38,336 bases of DNA from RHKX01 sp046330285 (GTDB lineage: Bacteria; Actinomycetota; Thermoleophilia; Solirubrobacterales; 70-9), in assembly GCA_046330285.1 (NCBI GenBank), contig JAXLSX010000014.1:1-38336 (forward strand). The letters are read 5' to 3'. The position numbers and the translations under genes were made by a program. The notes beneath the pieces are model-generated. The model ran no database searches. It was not told the origin of the DNA and saw only the letters and a list, made by a program, of their open reading frames with translations. The stretch's first letter is position 1. Each line of letters starts with the position of its first letter. Of this stretch, positions 14,379 through 22,776 are shown piece after piece.

Positions 14379-15731
14379 TCATCGCCGCCGTCCGCCGAGC
14401 TGACCGCGGATCATCGCCTCGGGGTTCGGCATCTTCCCGGAGGCCATCATCTTCATCATCTTCCGCATCTGCTCGAATTGCTTGGTGAGCTGCTTGACGG
14501 CCTGAACGTTGGTGCCGGAACCGGCCGCGATCCGCCGCCTCCGGGAACCGCGGATGACGTCGGGATTGGCGCGCTCCTCCGGCGTCATCGAGAGGATCAT
14601 GGCCTCGAGGCGGTCGAGCTCGCGGTCGTCGATGTTGGCGCTGCGCAGCTCCTTCATCGCCTTGCCCATCCCGGGCATCATCCCGAGCACGCTCGTCAGT
14701 GGCCCCATCTTCCGGACCTGCTTGAGCTGCTTCATGAAGTCGTCCAGGGTGAACTGGTCCTGGCGCATCTTCCGCTCGAGCTCCTCGGCCTCCTCCGCGT
14801 CGATGTCCTGCTCGGCCTTCTCGATCAGCGAGAGGACGTCGCCCATGCCGAGGATGCGCTGCGCCATCCGGTCCGGGTGGAAGCGCTCGAGCTGGTCGAG
14901 CTTCTCGCCGGTCGAGGCGTAGAGGATCGGCTTGCCCGTGACGGCCTTGACGCTGAGCGCGGCGCCGCCGCGTGCATCGCCGTCGAGCTTGCTCATCAGG
15001 ACGCCGTCGAACTCGGTCACCTCGGCGAACTGCTCGGCGACGTTGACCGCGTCCTGGCCGGTCATCGCGTCGACGACCAGGAGGACGTCGTGGGGCTTCG
15101 TCCGCTTCTTGATCTCGGCGAGCTGGCCCATCAGCTCGTCGTCGATGTGGAGGCGGCCGGCGGTGTCGACGATCAGGACGTCGAGGCCGTCGGAGCGGGC
15201 CTGCCCGAGCGCCCACTCGGCGATGTCCACCGGGTCGCGCTCGGTTCCCTGCGAGTAGACCGTGGCACCGGCCTGCTCGCCGAGGCGGGTGAGCTGCTCG
15301 ACCGCCGCCGGGCGCTGCGTGTCGCAGGCGGCGACGCCGGCGGTCTTGCCCTCCCCGATCAGGTGCTTGGCGAGCTTCGCGGTAGCCGTCGTCTTGCCCG
15401 AGCCCTGGAGGCCCGCCATCAGGATCACGGTCGGCGGCTTCGAAGCGAACACGAGCTCGCGGCCGCTCCCGCCCATCAGCTCCGCGAGCTGCTCGTTGAC
15501 GACCTTGACGACCATCTGGCCGGGATCGAGGCTGGAGAGGACGCCCTCGCCGATCGCCTTCTCGCGGACGTCGGCGACGAACTGCTTGGTGACCTTGAAG
15601 TTGACGTCCGCCTCGAGCAGCGCGAGCCGGATCTCGCGCATCGCCTTGTCGACGTCGGCCTCGGTCAGCTTCCCGCGCGAGCGCAGGTCCGACATCGTGC
15701 CCTGAAGGCGCTCGGATAGCTGGTCGAACAT
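14379..15731 (-). CDS. ffh: Signal recognition particle protein Ffh
   Basis: Ffh binds signal sequences as they leave the ribosome and, with 4.5S RNA, delivers them to FtsY. In the 450 residues, the N domain is 1-95, the GTPase has GLQGSGKT at 107-114, DTAGR at 189-193 and SKLDGDARGG at 247-256, and the M domain from about 330 is rich in Met, with MMKMMASGKM near the C-terminus. ATG at 15731 is chosen; a TTG at 15752 would extend into ftsY. The start lies 10 bases after the ftsY stop. The SRP RNA gene is not seen in this window. Confidence 0.97.
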   Translation of the reverse strand: MFDQLSERLQGTMSDLRSRGKLTEADVDKAMREIRLALLEADVNFKVTKQFVADVREKAIGEGVLSSLDPGQMVVKVVNEQLAELMGGSGRELVFASKPPTVILMAGLQGSGKTTATAKLAKHLIGEGKTAGVAACDTQRPAAVEQLTRLGEQAGATVYSQGTERDPVDIAEWALGQARSDGLDVLIVDTAGRLHIDDELMGQLAEIKKRTKPHDVLLVVDAMTGQDAVNVAEQFAEVTEFDGVLMSKLDGDARGGAALSVKAVTGKPILYASTGEKLDQLERFHPDRMAQRILGMGDVLSLIEKAEQDIDAEEAEELERKMRQDQFTLDDFMKQLKQVRKMGPLTSVLGMMPGMGKAMKELRSANIDDRELDRLEAMILSMTPEERANPDVIRGSRRRRIAAGSGTNVQAVKQLTKQFEQMRKMMKMMASGKMPNPEAMIRGQLGGRRR

Positions 15732-15741
15732 CGGCCGGAGG

Positions 15742-16737
15742 CTACTCGCCAACCAATGCCTGGGCGAACTCAGTCGCGTCGAACGGGCGCAGGTCCTCGA
15801 TCCCCTCGCCGATGCCGATCAGCTTCACGGGGATGCCGAGCTCGCCGGCGATCGCGAGGGCGATGCCGCCCTTCGCCGTGCCGTCGAGCTTCGTCAGGGC
15901 GACGCCGGTGACGTCGACGGCTTCGCTGAAGACCTTCGCCTGGCGGAGGCCGTTCTGGCCCGTCGTGGAATCGACGACGATCAGCGTCTCCGAGGCGCCG
16001 CGGCCGAGCCGCTTGTCGATCACGCGGTTGACCTTCGCGAGCTCCTCCATCAGGTCGTTGCGGGTGTGGAGCCGGCCGGCGGTGTCGATCAGGACGACGT
16101 CGCTTCCCCGCGCCTCGGCGGCGGCGATGGCGTCGAAGACCACCGCGCCGGCGTCCTGGCCCGTCTCGGCCTTGACGATCTCGCAACCGGCGCGCTCCGC
16201 CCACGTCCCGAGCTGCTCGACGGCGGCAGCGCGATAGGTGTCGGCGGCGGCGAGCATCACGCTCAAGCCCGCCTCACGCTGCAGGTGCCAGGCGAGCTTG
16301 CCCACGGTCGTCGTCTTGCCGGTGCCGTTGACCCCGACGACGAGGACAATGGCCGGGCGCGGCCTCAGATCGATCGTGCCGCGTCCGGTGTCGGCCAGAT
16401 CGGCGAGCAGCTCGACGAGCCGCTCGCGGGCGGCCTCTCCCCCGGCGACCTTGCCGGCCTCGACCTCGTTCTCGAGCCGGCCGACGACCTCGGCGGTCGT
16501 CCGGGCCCCGACGTCGGCCATGATCAGCGCCTCTTCGAGCCGCTCCCATGCTTCGGTATCGAGCGTCTCGAACAGGCTCGAGCCGATCTCGGCGGTGAGC
16601 GCCTCGCGGCTCGTCGACATGCTCTCCCGCAGGCGCCGGAAGAACCCACGGCGCTTCGGCTCGTCCTCTTCGAGCACGGCGGCGCCCGGCGCCTCGCGGT
16701 CGCCGAGGTCGAGCAGGTCTGCCCAGGTGGTCGGCAC
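15742..16737 (-). CDS. ftsY: Signal recognition particle receptor FtsY
   Basis: FtsY is the membrane-associated receptor for SRP. It has 331 residues with only a short acidic N-terminal part (about 1-35) in place of the long A domain of E. coli. KRRGFFRRLRE at 28-38 could contact lipid. GTPase motifs are GVNGTGKT at 135-142, DTAGR at 218-222 and TKLDGTAKGG at 282-291. The GTG at 16737 lies 11 bases after the smc stop; the frame is open further upstream within smc but that extension is a shadow. smc-ftsY-ffh is the usual order. Confidence 0.97.
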   Translation of the reverse strand: MPTTWADLLDLGDREAPGAAVLEEDEPKRRGFFRRLRESMSTSREALTAEIGSSLFETLDTEAWERLEEALIMADVGARTTAEVVGRLENEVEAGKVAGGEAARERLVELLADLADTGRGTIDLRPRPAIVLVVGVNGTGKTTTVGKLAWHLQREAGLSVMLAAADTYRAAAVEQLGTWAERAGCEIVKAETGQDAGAVVFDAIAAAEARGSDVVLIDTAGRLHTRNDLMEELAKVNRVIDKRLGRGASETLIVVDSTTGQNGLRQAKVFSEAVDVTGVALTKLDGTAKGGIALAIAGELGIPVKLIGIGEGIEDLRPFDATEFAQALVGE

Positions 16738-16748
16738 GGTCGCGCAGC

Positions 16749-19113
16749 CTACGCTGCGCGCGCGTCCGGCTCCGCCTCGGTGAGGCGGGGCTCGCGCGGC
16801 AACCGCCGCGAGATGACCTTCGTCGCGCCGTCCTTCATGCTGACGCCGTAGAGGACGTCGGCCGCATCCATCGTCCGCTTCTGGTGGGTGACGATGACGA
16901 ACTGTGCCCGGTCGGAGAACCGGCGGACGAGCTGGAGGAAGCGGTCGATGTTCGCGTCGTCGAGCGCGGCCTCGACCTCGTCGAGGATGTAGAAGGGCGA
17001 GGGACGCGCCAGGAAGACGCTGAAGACGAAGGCGAGTGCGACGAGCGACTTCTCGCCGCCGGAGAGCAGCGACAGCCGCCGGGTCGCCTTGCCGGCCGGC
17101 GTCACCTCGATCTCGACCCCCGCCGTCTCGGCGGGATCGTGCTCCTCCTCGTCCTCGGCCTCTTCCGCCTCGGCCGCCTGCTCCTGCCCCTCGGCTCCGT
17201 CGCCGGCGACGGCCTCGGGGTCGGCGCCGCCGAGGACGCGCTCCGGCTTCGGCGCCTCGACCATCCGCAGGCGGCCGCTGCCGCCCGGGAACATGTGCTC
17301 GATCAGCTCGCCGAAGTTCTCGCCGGCCGCCTTGAACGTCTCCTCGAACGCCGCGGTGATCTCGCGGTCGGTCTGGCGGATCAGCTTCGCGAGCTCGTCG
17401 AGGGCCTGCTCGAGGTCCTCGCGCTGAGCCTCGAGCTCGGCGACGTGCTCCTTGGCGGCCTCGTACTCCCCTTCGGCCAGGGGGTTGACGGGTCCGAGCT
17501 GTTCGCGGCGGCGGATCAGCCGCTCGATCGACGCCTCGACGGCGGTCCGCTCGTCGTCGTCGAGCGAGGCCGGCTCGGGCTCCGGGTCGAGCTCGAGCTT
17601 GGCGACGATCCGCTTCCACTCCACCTCGGCCTCCTCGCGACGGTCGCGGAGGCCGGCGGCGCGGACCTCGGACTCGGTGACGCGCTCACCGACGATCCGG
17701 AGCTCGCCGTGGAGCTCCGCCTCGGCGCGGGAGCATTCGCGCAGCTCGAGTGCGAGCTCGTCGCCAGCCTGGGCGCCGATGACGCGTTCCTCGACCGCGG
17801 CTGCGCGGGTACCGACGGCGTCGCGAGCCGCGGCGAGCGCCGAGCAGAGGCCGGCGAGCGTCTCCGCCAGCTCGGCCTCCGTCTCGACCCGCTGCTCGAG
17901 CGAGTCCTGGCGGCGGTGGCCGAGCATGTCCTCGGCCCGGCGCGCGGAGCGAGCGGCACGCTCGGAGCCGCCGCGGACGCGGGAAGCGCTTCGAGGCGAG
18001 CTCGACGTCGCCGGCGTCCATCGCTTCGGCGATCGCCGTGCCGGCCTCGGCCAGCGCCGTGCGTGCCGATTCGAGCTCACGGGCGAGCGCCGCCTCGGCG
18101 TCGCGCTCGGTGGCGCGGAGCTCGGCGGCGAGGGCTCCGAGCGCGGCGCGGCGACGGTCGACGGCGGCGCGGAGCTCGGCTTCGCGGCCCGCCAGCGCCT
18201 CGGTCCGGGCGCCGAGGCGCTCGTGCGCGGCGCGGAGAGCGGTCAGCTCGCCCCAGACGGCGGTGCGTTCGCGGTCGCGCTCGGCGAGCCGCTCCTCGAC
18301 GGCGCTCCGGCGCTTGTTTGCCTCGGCGAGCTTGGCCTCGATCTGCTCGCGCTGACCGCGGGCCTCCCGCGCGGCCGCCTCGGCCTTCGCGAGATCGCCG
18401 CCGCCGGCGGACAGCCGGTCGCCGAGCAGGCGCAGCTGGAGCTCGAGCGATTGACGTTCGAGCCGGGCGTGGGTCTCGGCGGCGTTCGCCTGCTGGCGCA
18501 GCGGCCGCAGGCGCGAGCGCGCCTCGCGCTCGACGTCGAGAGCGCGGTCGAGGTTGGACCGGGTGCGCTCGAGCTTGAGCTGCGCCCGGCGCCGGCGCTT
18601 GCGGTGCTTGCCGAGTCCGGCCGCCTCCTCGATCAGCAGGCGGCGCTCGCGCGGCTTGCTGAGGACGATGGCCTCGACCTTGCCCTGGCCGATGACCGAG
18701 TGCATCTCACGCCCGAGGCTGGCGTCGGAGAGAGCTTCGGTGATGTCGGCGAGCCGGCAGCGGGCTCCGTTGAGCCGGTAGCCGCCGTCGCCGTTGCGAT
18801 CGAGGCGGCGAGAGACCGAGATCTCCGAGAACTCAGATCCGGCGGCGCCGTCGGAGTTGTCGATGACGACCTCGACCTCGGCGGCGCTGCGGGCGGAGCG
18901 GTCGCGGCCGCCGGCGAAGATCACGTCCTGCATCGATTGGCCGCGAACCGCGAGTGGGCTCTGCTCGCCGAGAGCCCAGAGCACGCCGTCGGTGATGTTC
19001 GACTTGCCGCAGCCGTTCGGGCCGACGATCACGCTGACCCCCGGAGAGAACTCCAGGTGGGTGCGTTCGGGGAAGGACTTGAAGCCCTTCAGGGTTATCG
19101 ACTTCAGGTGCAT
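16749..19113 (-). pseudogene. smc: Chromosome partition protein SMC, frameshifted and lacking the hinge
   Basis: SMC forms the ATPase core of condensin. The N-terminal head is clear (Walker A GPNGCGKS at residues 31-38), followed by coiled coil up to about residue 376 (ends AGDVELASKRF, near base 17985). The sequence then continues one frame over as coiled coil (from about RVRGGSERAARS, base 17981) and ends in a good C-terminal head with LSLLSGGEKS and YILDEVEAALDD. About 786 codons remain against a family norm near 1,150-1,200, and no hinge is present: both arms are truncated at the join. This is a deletion with frameshift, either real or an assembly or sequencing fault. The C-terminal head also has an acidic insert. 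If translated as written, no working SMC would result. Confidence 0.9.
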
Positions 19114-19192
19114 GCTCTCCGGCCCTTGGATGCCTTCCGGGAAGCCTGTCCGCCGGACCGGACGGGATCGGCCGACCGCGGGAAGTGCCCGC

Positions 19193-19921
19193 TCACGACC
19201 CGTTTTCCTCGAGCGCCTCGGCCGCGGCGGCCTGTTCGGCGGCCTTCTTGCTCGTGCCGGCGCCGGTGCCGAGGACCTCATCCCCGTCACGCGCTTCGAC
19301 CCGGAAGGTCTTCTCGTGCGGAGGGCCGGACTCCTCGGTGACGACGTAGCGGACGCGGCGCCCGCGGCGGGCGAGCCGCTCCTGCAGGGCCGACTTGAAG
19401 TCGAGGAGCGTTCCCGAGGCGAGGTCGATCTGGGGCGCGAACGCCGCCAGCAGCGCTCCGGCGGTCCGCTCGAGGCCGAACTGCAGGTAGCAGGCGCCGA
19501 TCAGCGACTCGACGATCGACGCCATCGCCCGCTCGCTGCCGACGAGCTCGGCCGGAGCCAGACCGCCGTCGAAGTCGGCGGGATAGGACTCCTCGAGCAT
19601 GTGTGGGACGTCGAGCTCGAAGGCGACCTCGGCGCACGCCCGGCCGCTCACGGCCTGGCCGTGGATCTTCGTCAGCCGGCCGATGTCGGAGCGCGGGAAG
19701 CGCGCGAACAGGTGCTCGGCGACGGCCAGCCCGAGGACGCTGTCGCCGAGGAACGCGAGGCGGCCCCAGGAGCGGACGCGGCGCTCGGTCCAGGAGCTGT
19801 GGGTCAGCGCCTGCAGGCGCATCTCGGGGTCGAGCTCGGCGATCAGCCCCAGGAGCGGCGCAACGGCCCCCTCGCCCGGGGCCTCGTCCTCGAGCGGCTC
19901 GGCCGTGCCCGGGTCAGTCAC
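19193..19921 (-). CDS. rnc: Ribonuclease III with altered catalytic residues
   Basis: RNase III cuts double-stranded RNA, including rRNA precursors. The 242 residues contain an RNase III domain (about 20-155) and a dsRNA-binding domain (about 165-238, ending GTSKKAAEQAAAAEALE). Aligned with E. coli, the signature ERLEFLGD reads GRLAFLGD at 53-60 and ADTVEALIG reads ASIVESLIG at 134-142. Thus Asp60 (Ec D45) and Glu138 (Ec E117) are kept, but Ec E38 is Gly53, E41 is Ala56 and D114 is Ser135. Two of four metal-binding acids are lost. The GTG at 19921 overlaps the acpP stop by 8 bases. Activity is uncertain; the place in the operon is canonical. Confidence 0.9.
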   Translation of the reverse strand: MTDPGTAEPLEDEAPGEGAVAPLLGLIAELDPEMRLQALTHSSWTERRVRSWGRLAFLGDSVLGLAVAEHLFARFPRSDIGRLTKIHGQAVSGRACAEVAFELDVPHMLEESYPADFDGGLAPAELVGSERAMASIVESLIGACYLQFGLERTAGALLAAFAPQIDLASGTLLDFKSALQERLARRGRRVRYVVTEESGPPHEKTFRVEARDGDEVLGTGAGTSKKAAEQAAAAEALEENGS

Positions 19922-20198
19922 CGGGGAGTCGGTCGAAGACGAAGTCGACCGCCGCGCCAACGGTCTCGATCTTCGCGGCCTCTTCCTCGCTCATCGCGAT
20001 GCCGTAGGTGTCCTCGAGCTCCATGACGAGCTCGTAGAGATCGAGTGAGTCGGCGTCGAGATCGTCCCGGAACCGCGTCGCATCGGTGATGTCGGAGGCG
20101 GGAACGTCGAGCTCGGCCGTCAGGTGGTCGCGCACCATCGTGAAGATCGCGCCCCGATCGGCCTTCGCCTGCTCTCCGGTGTCACCGATGGTGCTCAT
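19914..20198 (-). CDS. acpP: Acyl carrier protein
   Basis: A 94-residue acidic carrier protein with the phosphopantetheine site Ser51 in DADSLDLYELVMELED, which carries growing acyl chains in fatty-acid synthesis. It has about 15 extra N-terminal residues compared with the 78-residue E. coli protein. It lies between plsX and rnc, as in many Gram-positives. ATG at 20198, 16 bases after the plsX stop. The last codons are shared with the start of rnc, so the two are likely translationally coupled. Confidence 0.95.
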   Translation of the reverse strand: MSTIGDTGEQAKADRGAIFTMVRDHLTAELDVPASDITDATRFRDDLDADSLDLYELVMELEDTYGIAMSEEEAAKIETVGAAVDFVFDRLPGD

Positions 20199-20214
20199 GA
20201 CGACGAATTGTGTA

Positions 20215-21285
20215 TCACGCCTCGGACTCCCTGGCCGCCCTGATCGCGCTCCTTCCGACCCCTGAGCTCGAGATCAGCTCCTCGGTCCGCGCGACCGCCC
20301 GCTCGCTGACCGAGCGCGCCGCGAGCCGGATCTGGTTCGCGATCCCGAGCGGGCCGGAGGAACCGTGCCCGACGACGGCGACGCCGCGCAGGCCGAGCAG
20401 GATCGCGCCGCCGGTGCCGTCGGGATCCATGTCGGAGCGAAGCCCACCGAGGGCGGGACGAAGCAGCAGGCCGCCGGCGGCGGCGAAGGGGTTCGAGCGG
20501 GCCGCCCGCCCAACGGCGTCGCCGACCGCCCGCGCGGTCCCCTCGATGGTCTTCAGGACGACGTTGCCGGTGAATCCGTCGGCGACGACGACGTCGACCT
20601 CGAGATCCGGATCGAGCAGGTCGCGCCCCTCGACGTTTCCGGTGAAGGAGATGCCGGTCGCCTCGGCGAGTGCCTCGTGCGCCTCGACGACGACCGCGCT
20701 GCCCTTCTTCGCCTCGGCACCGACGCTCAGCAGCCCGATCCGGGGGCGGTCGACACCGAGGACGGCGGCGGCGAAGGCGGAGCCGAGGAAGGCGAACTGG
20801 ACGAGGTGGGAGGCGCGGGCGTCGGCGTTGGCCCCGACGTCGAGCATCAGCAGCGGCCGCCCCCGCCCCGGCGCGGGGATCTCGACCGCGAGTGCCGGCC
20901 GCTGGACCGAGCGGATGCGCTTCAGCGCAAACAGCGCGGCGGTCATGGTCGCACCGGTGGAGCCGGGGCTGGCCAGCGCGTCGGAGCGGCCGTCGGCGAC
21001 GTCGGCGGCGGCACGGACGATCGAGGCCTCCGGCCGGGAGCGGACCGCGCGAACGGGCTCCTCGTCATTGCCGATCGCCTCGGTCGTGTCGATCACCTCG
21101 ACGAGCCCGGATCCGAGCCCGTGAAGGGCGGATTCAGGCCCGAAGACGCGAACGGCGATCCCGTCGGCCGCCGCCAGCGCGACCCCTTCGGAGACGGCAT
21201 CGAACCCGGCCTCGGCGCCGAGTGCGTCGAAGGCGACCGTGATCCGGTCGCCGGAGCCCGGCGGACGCGCCGCCGGAGCCCCCAC
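20215..21285 (-). CDS. plsX: Phosphate acyltransferase PlsX
   Basis: PlsX converts acyl-ACP to acyl-phosphate for phospholipid synthesis. The 356 residues show STGATMTAALF, LLMLDVGANAD and VVADGFTGNVVLKTIEG, all family landmarks. The usual N-terminal signature DAMGGD reads DALGAE here, and the first 15 residues are an extension. It starts with GTG at 21285 directly after the rpmF stop, with GAGGG seven bases upstream. Followed by acpP, its partner. The altered N-terminal motif is worth comparing with close relatives before assuming normal activity. Confidence 0.93.
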   Translation of the reverse strand: MGAPAARPPGSGDRITVAFDALGAEAGFDAVSEGVALAAADGIAVRVFGPESALHGLGSGLVEVIDTTEAIGNDEEPVRAVRSRPEASIVRAAADVADGRSDALASPGSTGATMTAALFALKRIRSVQRPALAVEIPAPGRGRPLLMLDVGANADARASHLVQFAFLGSAFAAAVLGVDRPRIGLLSVGAEAKKGSAVVVEAHEALAEATGISFTGNVEGRDLLDPDLEVDVVVADGFTGNVVLKTIEGTARAVGDAVGRAARSNPFAAAGGLLLRPALGGLRSDMDPDGTGGAILLGLRGVAVVGHGSSGPLGIANQIRLAARSVSERAVARTEELISSSGVGRSAIRAARESEA

Positions 21286-21501
21286 CTACTGGCCCTCGGG
21301 GCGTCCGCTCAGCTCGGGCGAGGAATCGTCGGGGACGATGACCTCGCGGCCGGCGTAGGTCCCGCAGGTCGGGCAGACGCGGTGCGGCAGCCGGGGGCTG
21401 TGGCACTGCGGGCACTCGTTGAGACGAGGAGCCGAAACGGCATCGTGGGCGCGACGCTTGTCGCGGCGGGCACTGGATTGACGCTTCTTCGGGACGGCCA
21501 T
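21286..21501 (-). CDS. rpmF: Ribosomal protein bL32
   Basis: A 71-residue bL32 starting MAVPKKRQSSARRDKRRAH with a zinc ribbon of four cysteines: Cys30/Cys33 and Cys43/Cys46. This is the zinc-binding form. An acidic, probably disordered tail of about 18 residues follows the conserved core. It lies between yceD and plsX, the usual order. A TACGAT box 10 bases upstream of the ATG may add transcripts. Confidence 0.96.
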   Translation of the reverse strand: MAVPKKRQSSARRDKRRAHDAVSAPRLNECPQCHSPRLPHRVCPTCGTYAGREVIVPDDSSPELSGRPEGQ

Positions 21502-21511
21502 AAGGCGGGGA

Positions 21512-21517
21512 ATCGTA
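21512..21517 (-). promoter_or_regulatory. Candidate -10 box TACGAT before rpmF
   Basis: TACGAT on the minus strand lies 10 bases before the rpmF ATG in the 58-base yceD-rpmF gap. It may serve rpmF-plsX-acpP-rnc. Confidence 0.35.
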
Positions 21518-21559
21518 GCGGTCGGGAGCGCCGGCGCGACTCCGGCCCCCGGAGCGGGG

Positions 21560-22072
21560 TCAATCGAGCAGTTCGCGGAGCTTGGCGAAGCGCGGATCGG
21601 GCTCGCTCTCGTGCGTGTGCGAGCCCGGTTCGACGTCGTTGAGGGAGATCCCGCAGACCTCGCAGAGCCCGGCGCAATCGGGCCGGCACAGCAGGCGCTC
21701 CGGGAGCCCGAGCGCGATTGCGTCGTGGAGCCAGGCGAGCGGGTCGAGCAAACCCTCGCCGACGTAGGGGCTACGGAGTTCGGGGTCGTCGACCTCGCCC
21801 TGGTCGACCTCGCGGGCGTCGATGTCGAGGACGAGCGTCGCCGGGCCGAGGCAGCGGGCGCAGGTTCCGGTCACGACGACGCGGGCGCGGAGGCGCAGCG
21901 CGTAGCCGGAAGTGGTCCGGGAGACGTCGACACGAGCGGTGATCGGCACCTCCTCGAGGCCGAGTTCCTCACCCCCGAGCAACGGCGGCTCGGGGTCGAG
22001 AACGACCTCCAGGGTGGACGCTTCGCCGCTTCGCAGCGCCAGCGCATCGATATCGATCAGCCGTTCGGACAT
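21560..22072 (-). CDS. YceD family (DUF177) protein
   Basis: A 170-residue member of the YceD/DUF177 family, linked in bacteria and plastids to 23S rRNA processing and encoded beside rpmF. It has the cysteine pair CARC (71/74) in the core and a second cluster CRPDCAGLCEVCG (129-141), which together look like a zinc site. ATG at 22072 has GGAG six bases upstream and a TACCCT box 10 bases upstream. Its start is only 18 bases from that of the divergent methyltransferase. Confidence 0.9.
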   Translation of the reverse strand: MSERLIDIDALALRSGEASTLEVVLDPEPPLLGGEELGLEEVPITARVDVSRTTSGYALRLRARVVVTGTCARCLGPATLVLDIDAREVDQGEVDDPELRSPYVGEGLLDPLAWLHDAIALGLPERLLCRPDCAGLCEVCGISLNDVEPGSHTHESEPDPRFAKLRELLD

Positions 22073-22073
22073 C

Positions 22074-22079
22074 TAGTCT
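22074..22079 (+). promoter_or_regulatory. -10 box TAGTCT for the methyltransferase
   Basis: TAGTCT lies 11 bases before the GTG at 22091 and starts two bases beyond the divergent yceD start codon. Any -35 would have to lie inside yceD. Confidence 0.4.
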
Positions 22080-22082
22080 CCG

Positions 22083-22088
22083 AGGGTA
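22083..22088 (-). promoter_or_regulatory. -10 box TACCCT for yceD
   Basis: TACCCT on the minus strand lies 10 bases before the yceD ATG. It coincides with the GAGGG ribosome site of the divergent methyltransferase. Confidence 0.4.
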
Positions 22089-22090
22089 GC

Positions 22091-22639
22091 GTGAGCGCTC
22101 AGTTCCACTGGAATCCCGACACCTACCTGGAGATGATGCGGGCCGAGGTCCCGAACTTCGACGCCCTCCAGGAGGCCGCCGTCGCCGCCGTGCCCTTTCC
22201 GCCGGCGAGCGCGCTCGATCTCGGGATCGGCACCGGCGAGACCTCGCGGCGGCTGCTCGCGGCCTACCCGGACGCCGCGATCACGGGCCTCGACTCCAGC
22301 CCCGAGATGGTCTTCCAGGCGCGGCAGCTCGGCATCGAGGTTCGGCTCGCGCGGATGGAGGATCCCCTCCCCGACGGCCCCTGGGACCTCGTGATCGCGG
22401 TCCTCAGCGTCCACCACCTCACATCCGAGCAGAAGCAGGACCTGTTCCGGCGAGTCCGGGAGCAGTCGCGCTCCCTGGTCCTCGCCGACGTCGTCACGGT
22501 CGACGACCCCGCTGAGCGCGTCACCCCGCTCGAGCCCGAACGCGACTTCCCCGACAGCGCCGAGGACCTGGCGGAGTGGTCGGGCGGCGAGGTCGTCTGG
22601 CGGGAGAACGACCTCGTGGTGATCCGAGCCGAGTACTAG
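22091..22639 (+). CDS. Class I SAM-dependent methyltransferase
   Basis: A 182-residue methyltransferase with motif I LDLGIGTGE at residues 42-50, an acidic end of strand 2 (GLDSS) and motif IV-like WDLVIAVLSVHHL, typical of small-molecule methyltransferases. The start FHWNPDTYLEMM suggests a substrate-lid helix. The GTG at 22091 has GAGGG five bases upstream. It is the only rightward gene inside the long leftward block, inserted between yceD and the sepIVA-like gene, so it is probably a later arrival. Substrate unknown. Confidence 0.88.
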   Translation: MSAQFHWNPDTYLEMMRAEVPNFDALQEAAVAAVPFPPASALDLGIGTGETSRRLLAAYPDAAITGLDSSPEMVFQARQLGIEVRLARMEDPLPDGPWDLVIAVLSVHHLTSEQKQDLFRRVREQSRSLVLADVVTVDDPAERVTPLEPERDFPDSAEDLAEWSGGEVVWRENDLVVIRAEY

Positions 22640-22741
22640 ATAACCCCGGGAAGATCCTCCGGGCTTCGCCCGTCCGGTCTCCCCGGTCGGCGCGGTGAAC
22701 GTGACGGGACGACATGTGTGTCGCCCCCAGCCGTGGGCGAA

Positions 22742-22770
22742 CAAAATCCCCCTCGGCGCCGGAGCGCCGA
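22742..22770 (-). terminator. Rho-independent terminator after the sepIVA-like gene
   Basis: Read leftward, a perfect 7-base stem (TCGGCGC / GCGCCGA, 22753-22770) with a 4-base loop is followed by five G and then ATTTT. It begins 6 bases after the stop at 22777 and would end the recG-to-sepIVA transcript before the inserted methyltransferase. The rest of the 137-base gap holds a short CGGGC-TTC-GCCCG hairpin without a T-run. Confidence 0.6.
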
Positions 22771-22776
22771 AGCGGC

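Noticed and set aside
16749..18080. A separate 443-codon gene for the C-terminal SMC part starting at 18080
   Set aside because: Its first 30 or so codons are an out-of-frame reading of the SMC coil (Arg/Pro/Ser-rich) with no promoter or ribosome site; it is the downstream part of the frameshifted smc.
22640..22690. Terminator for the rightward methyltransferase
   Set aside because: A small CGGGC-TTC-GCCCG hairpin exists but no T-tract follows; termination there may depend on Rho or on the opposing unit.
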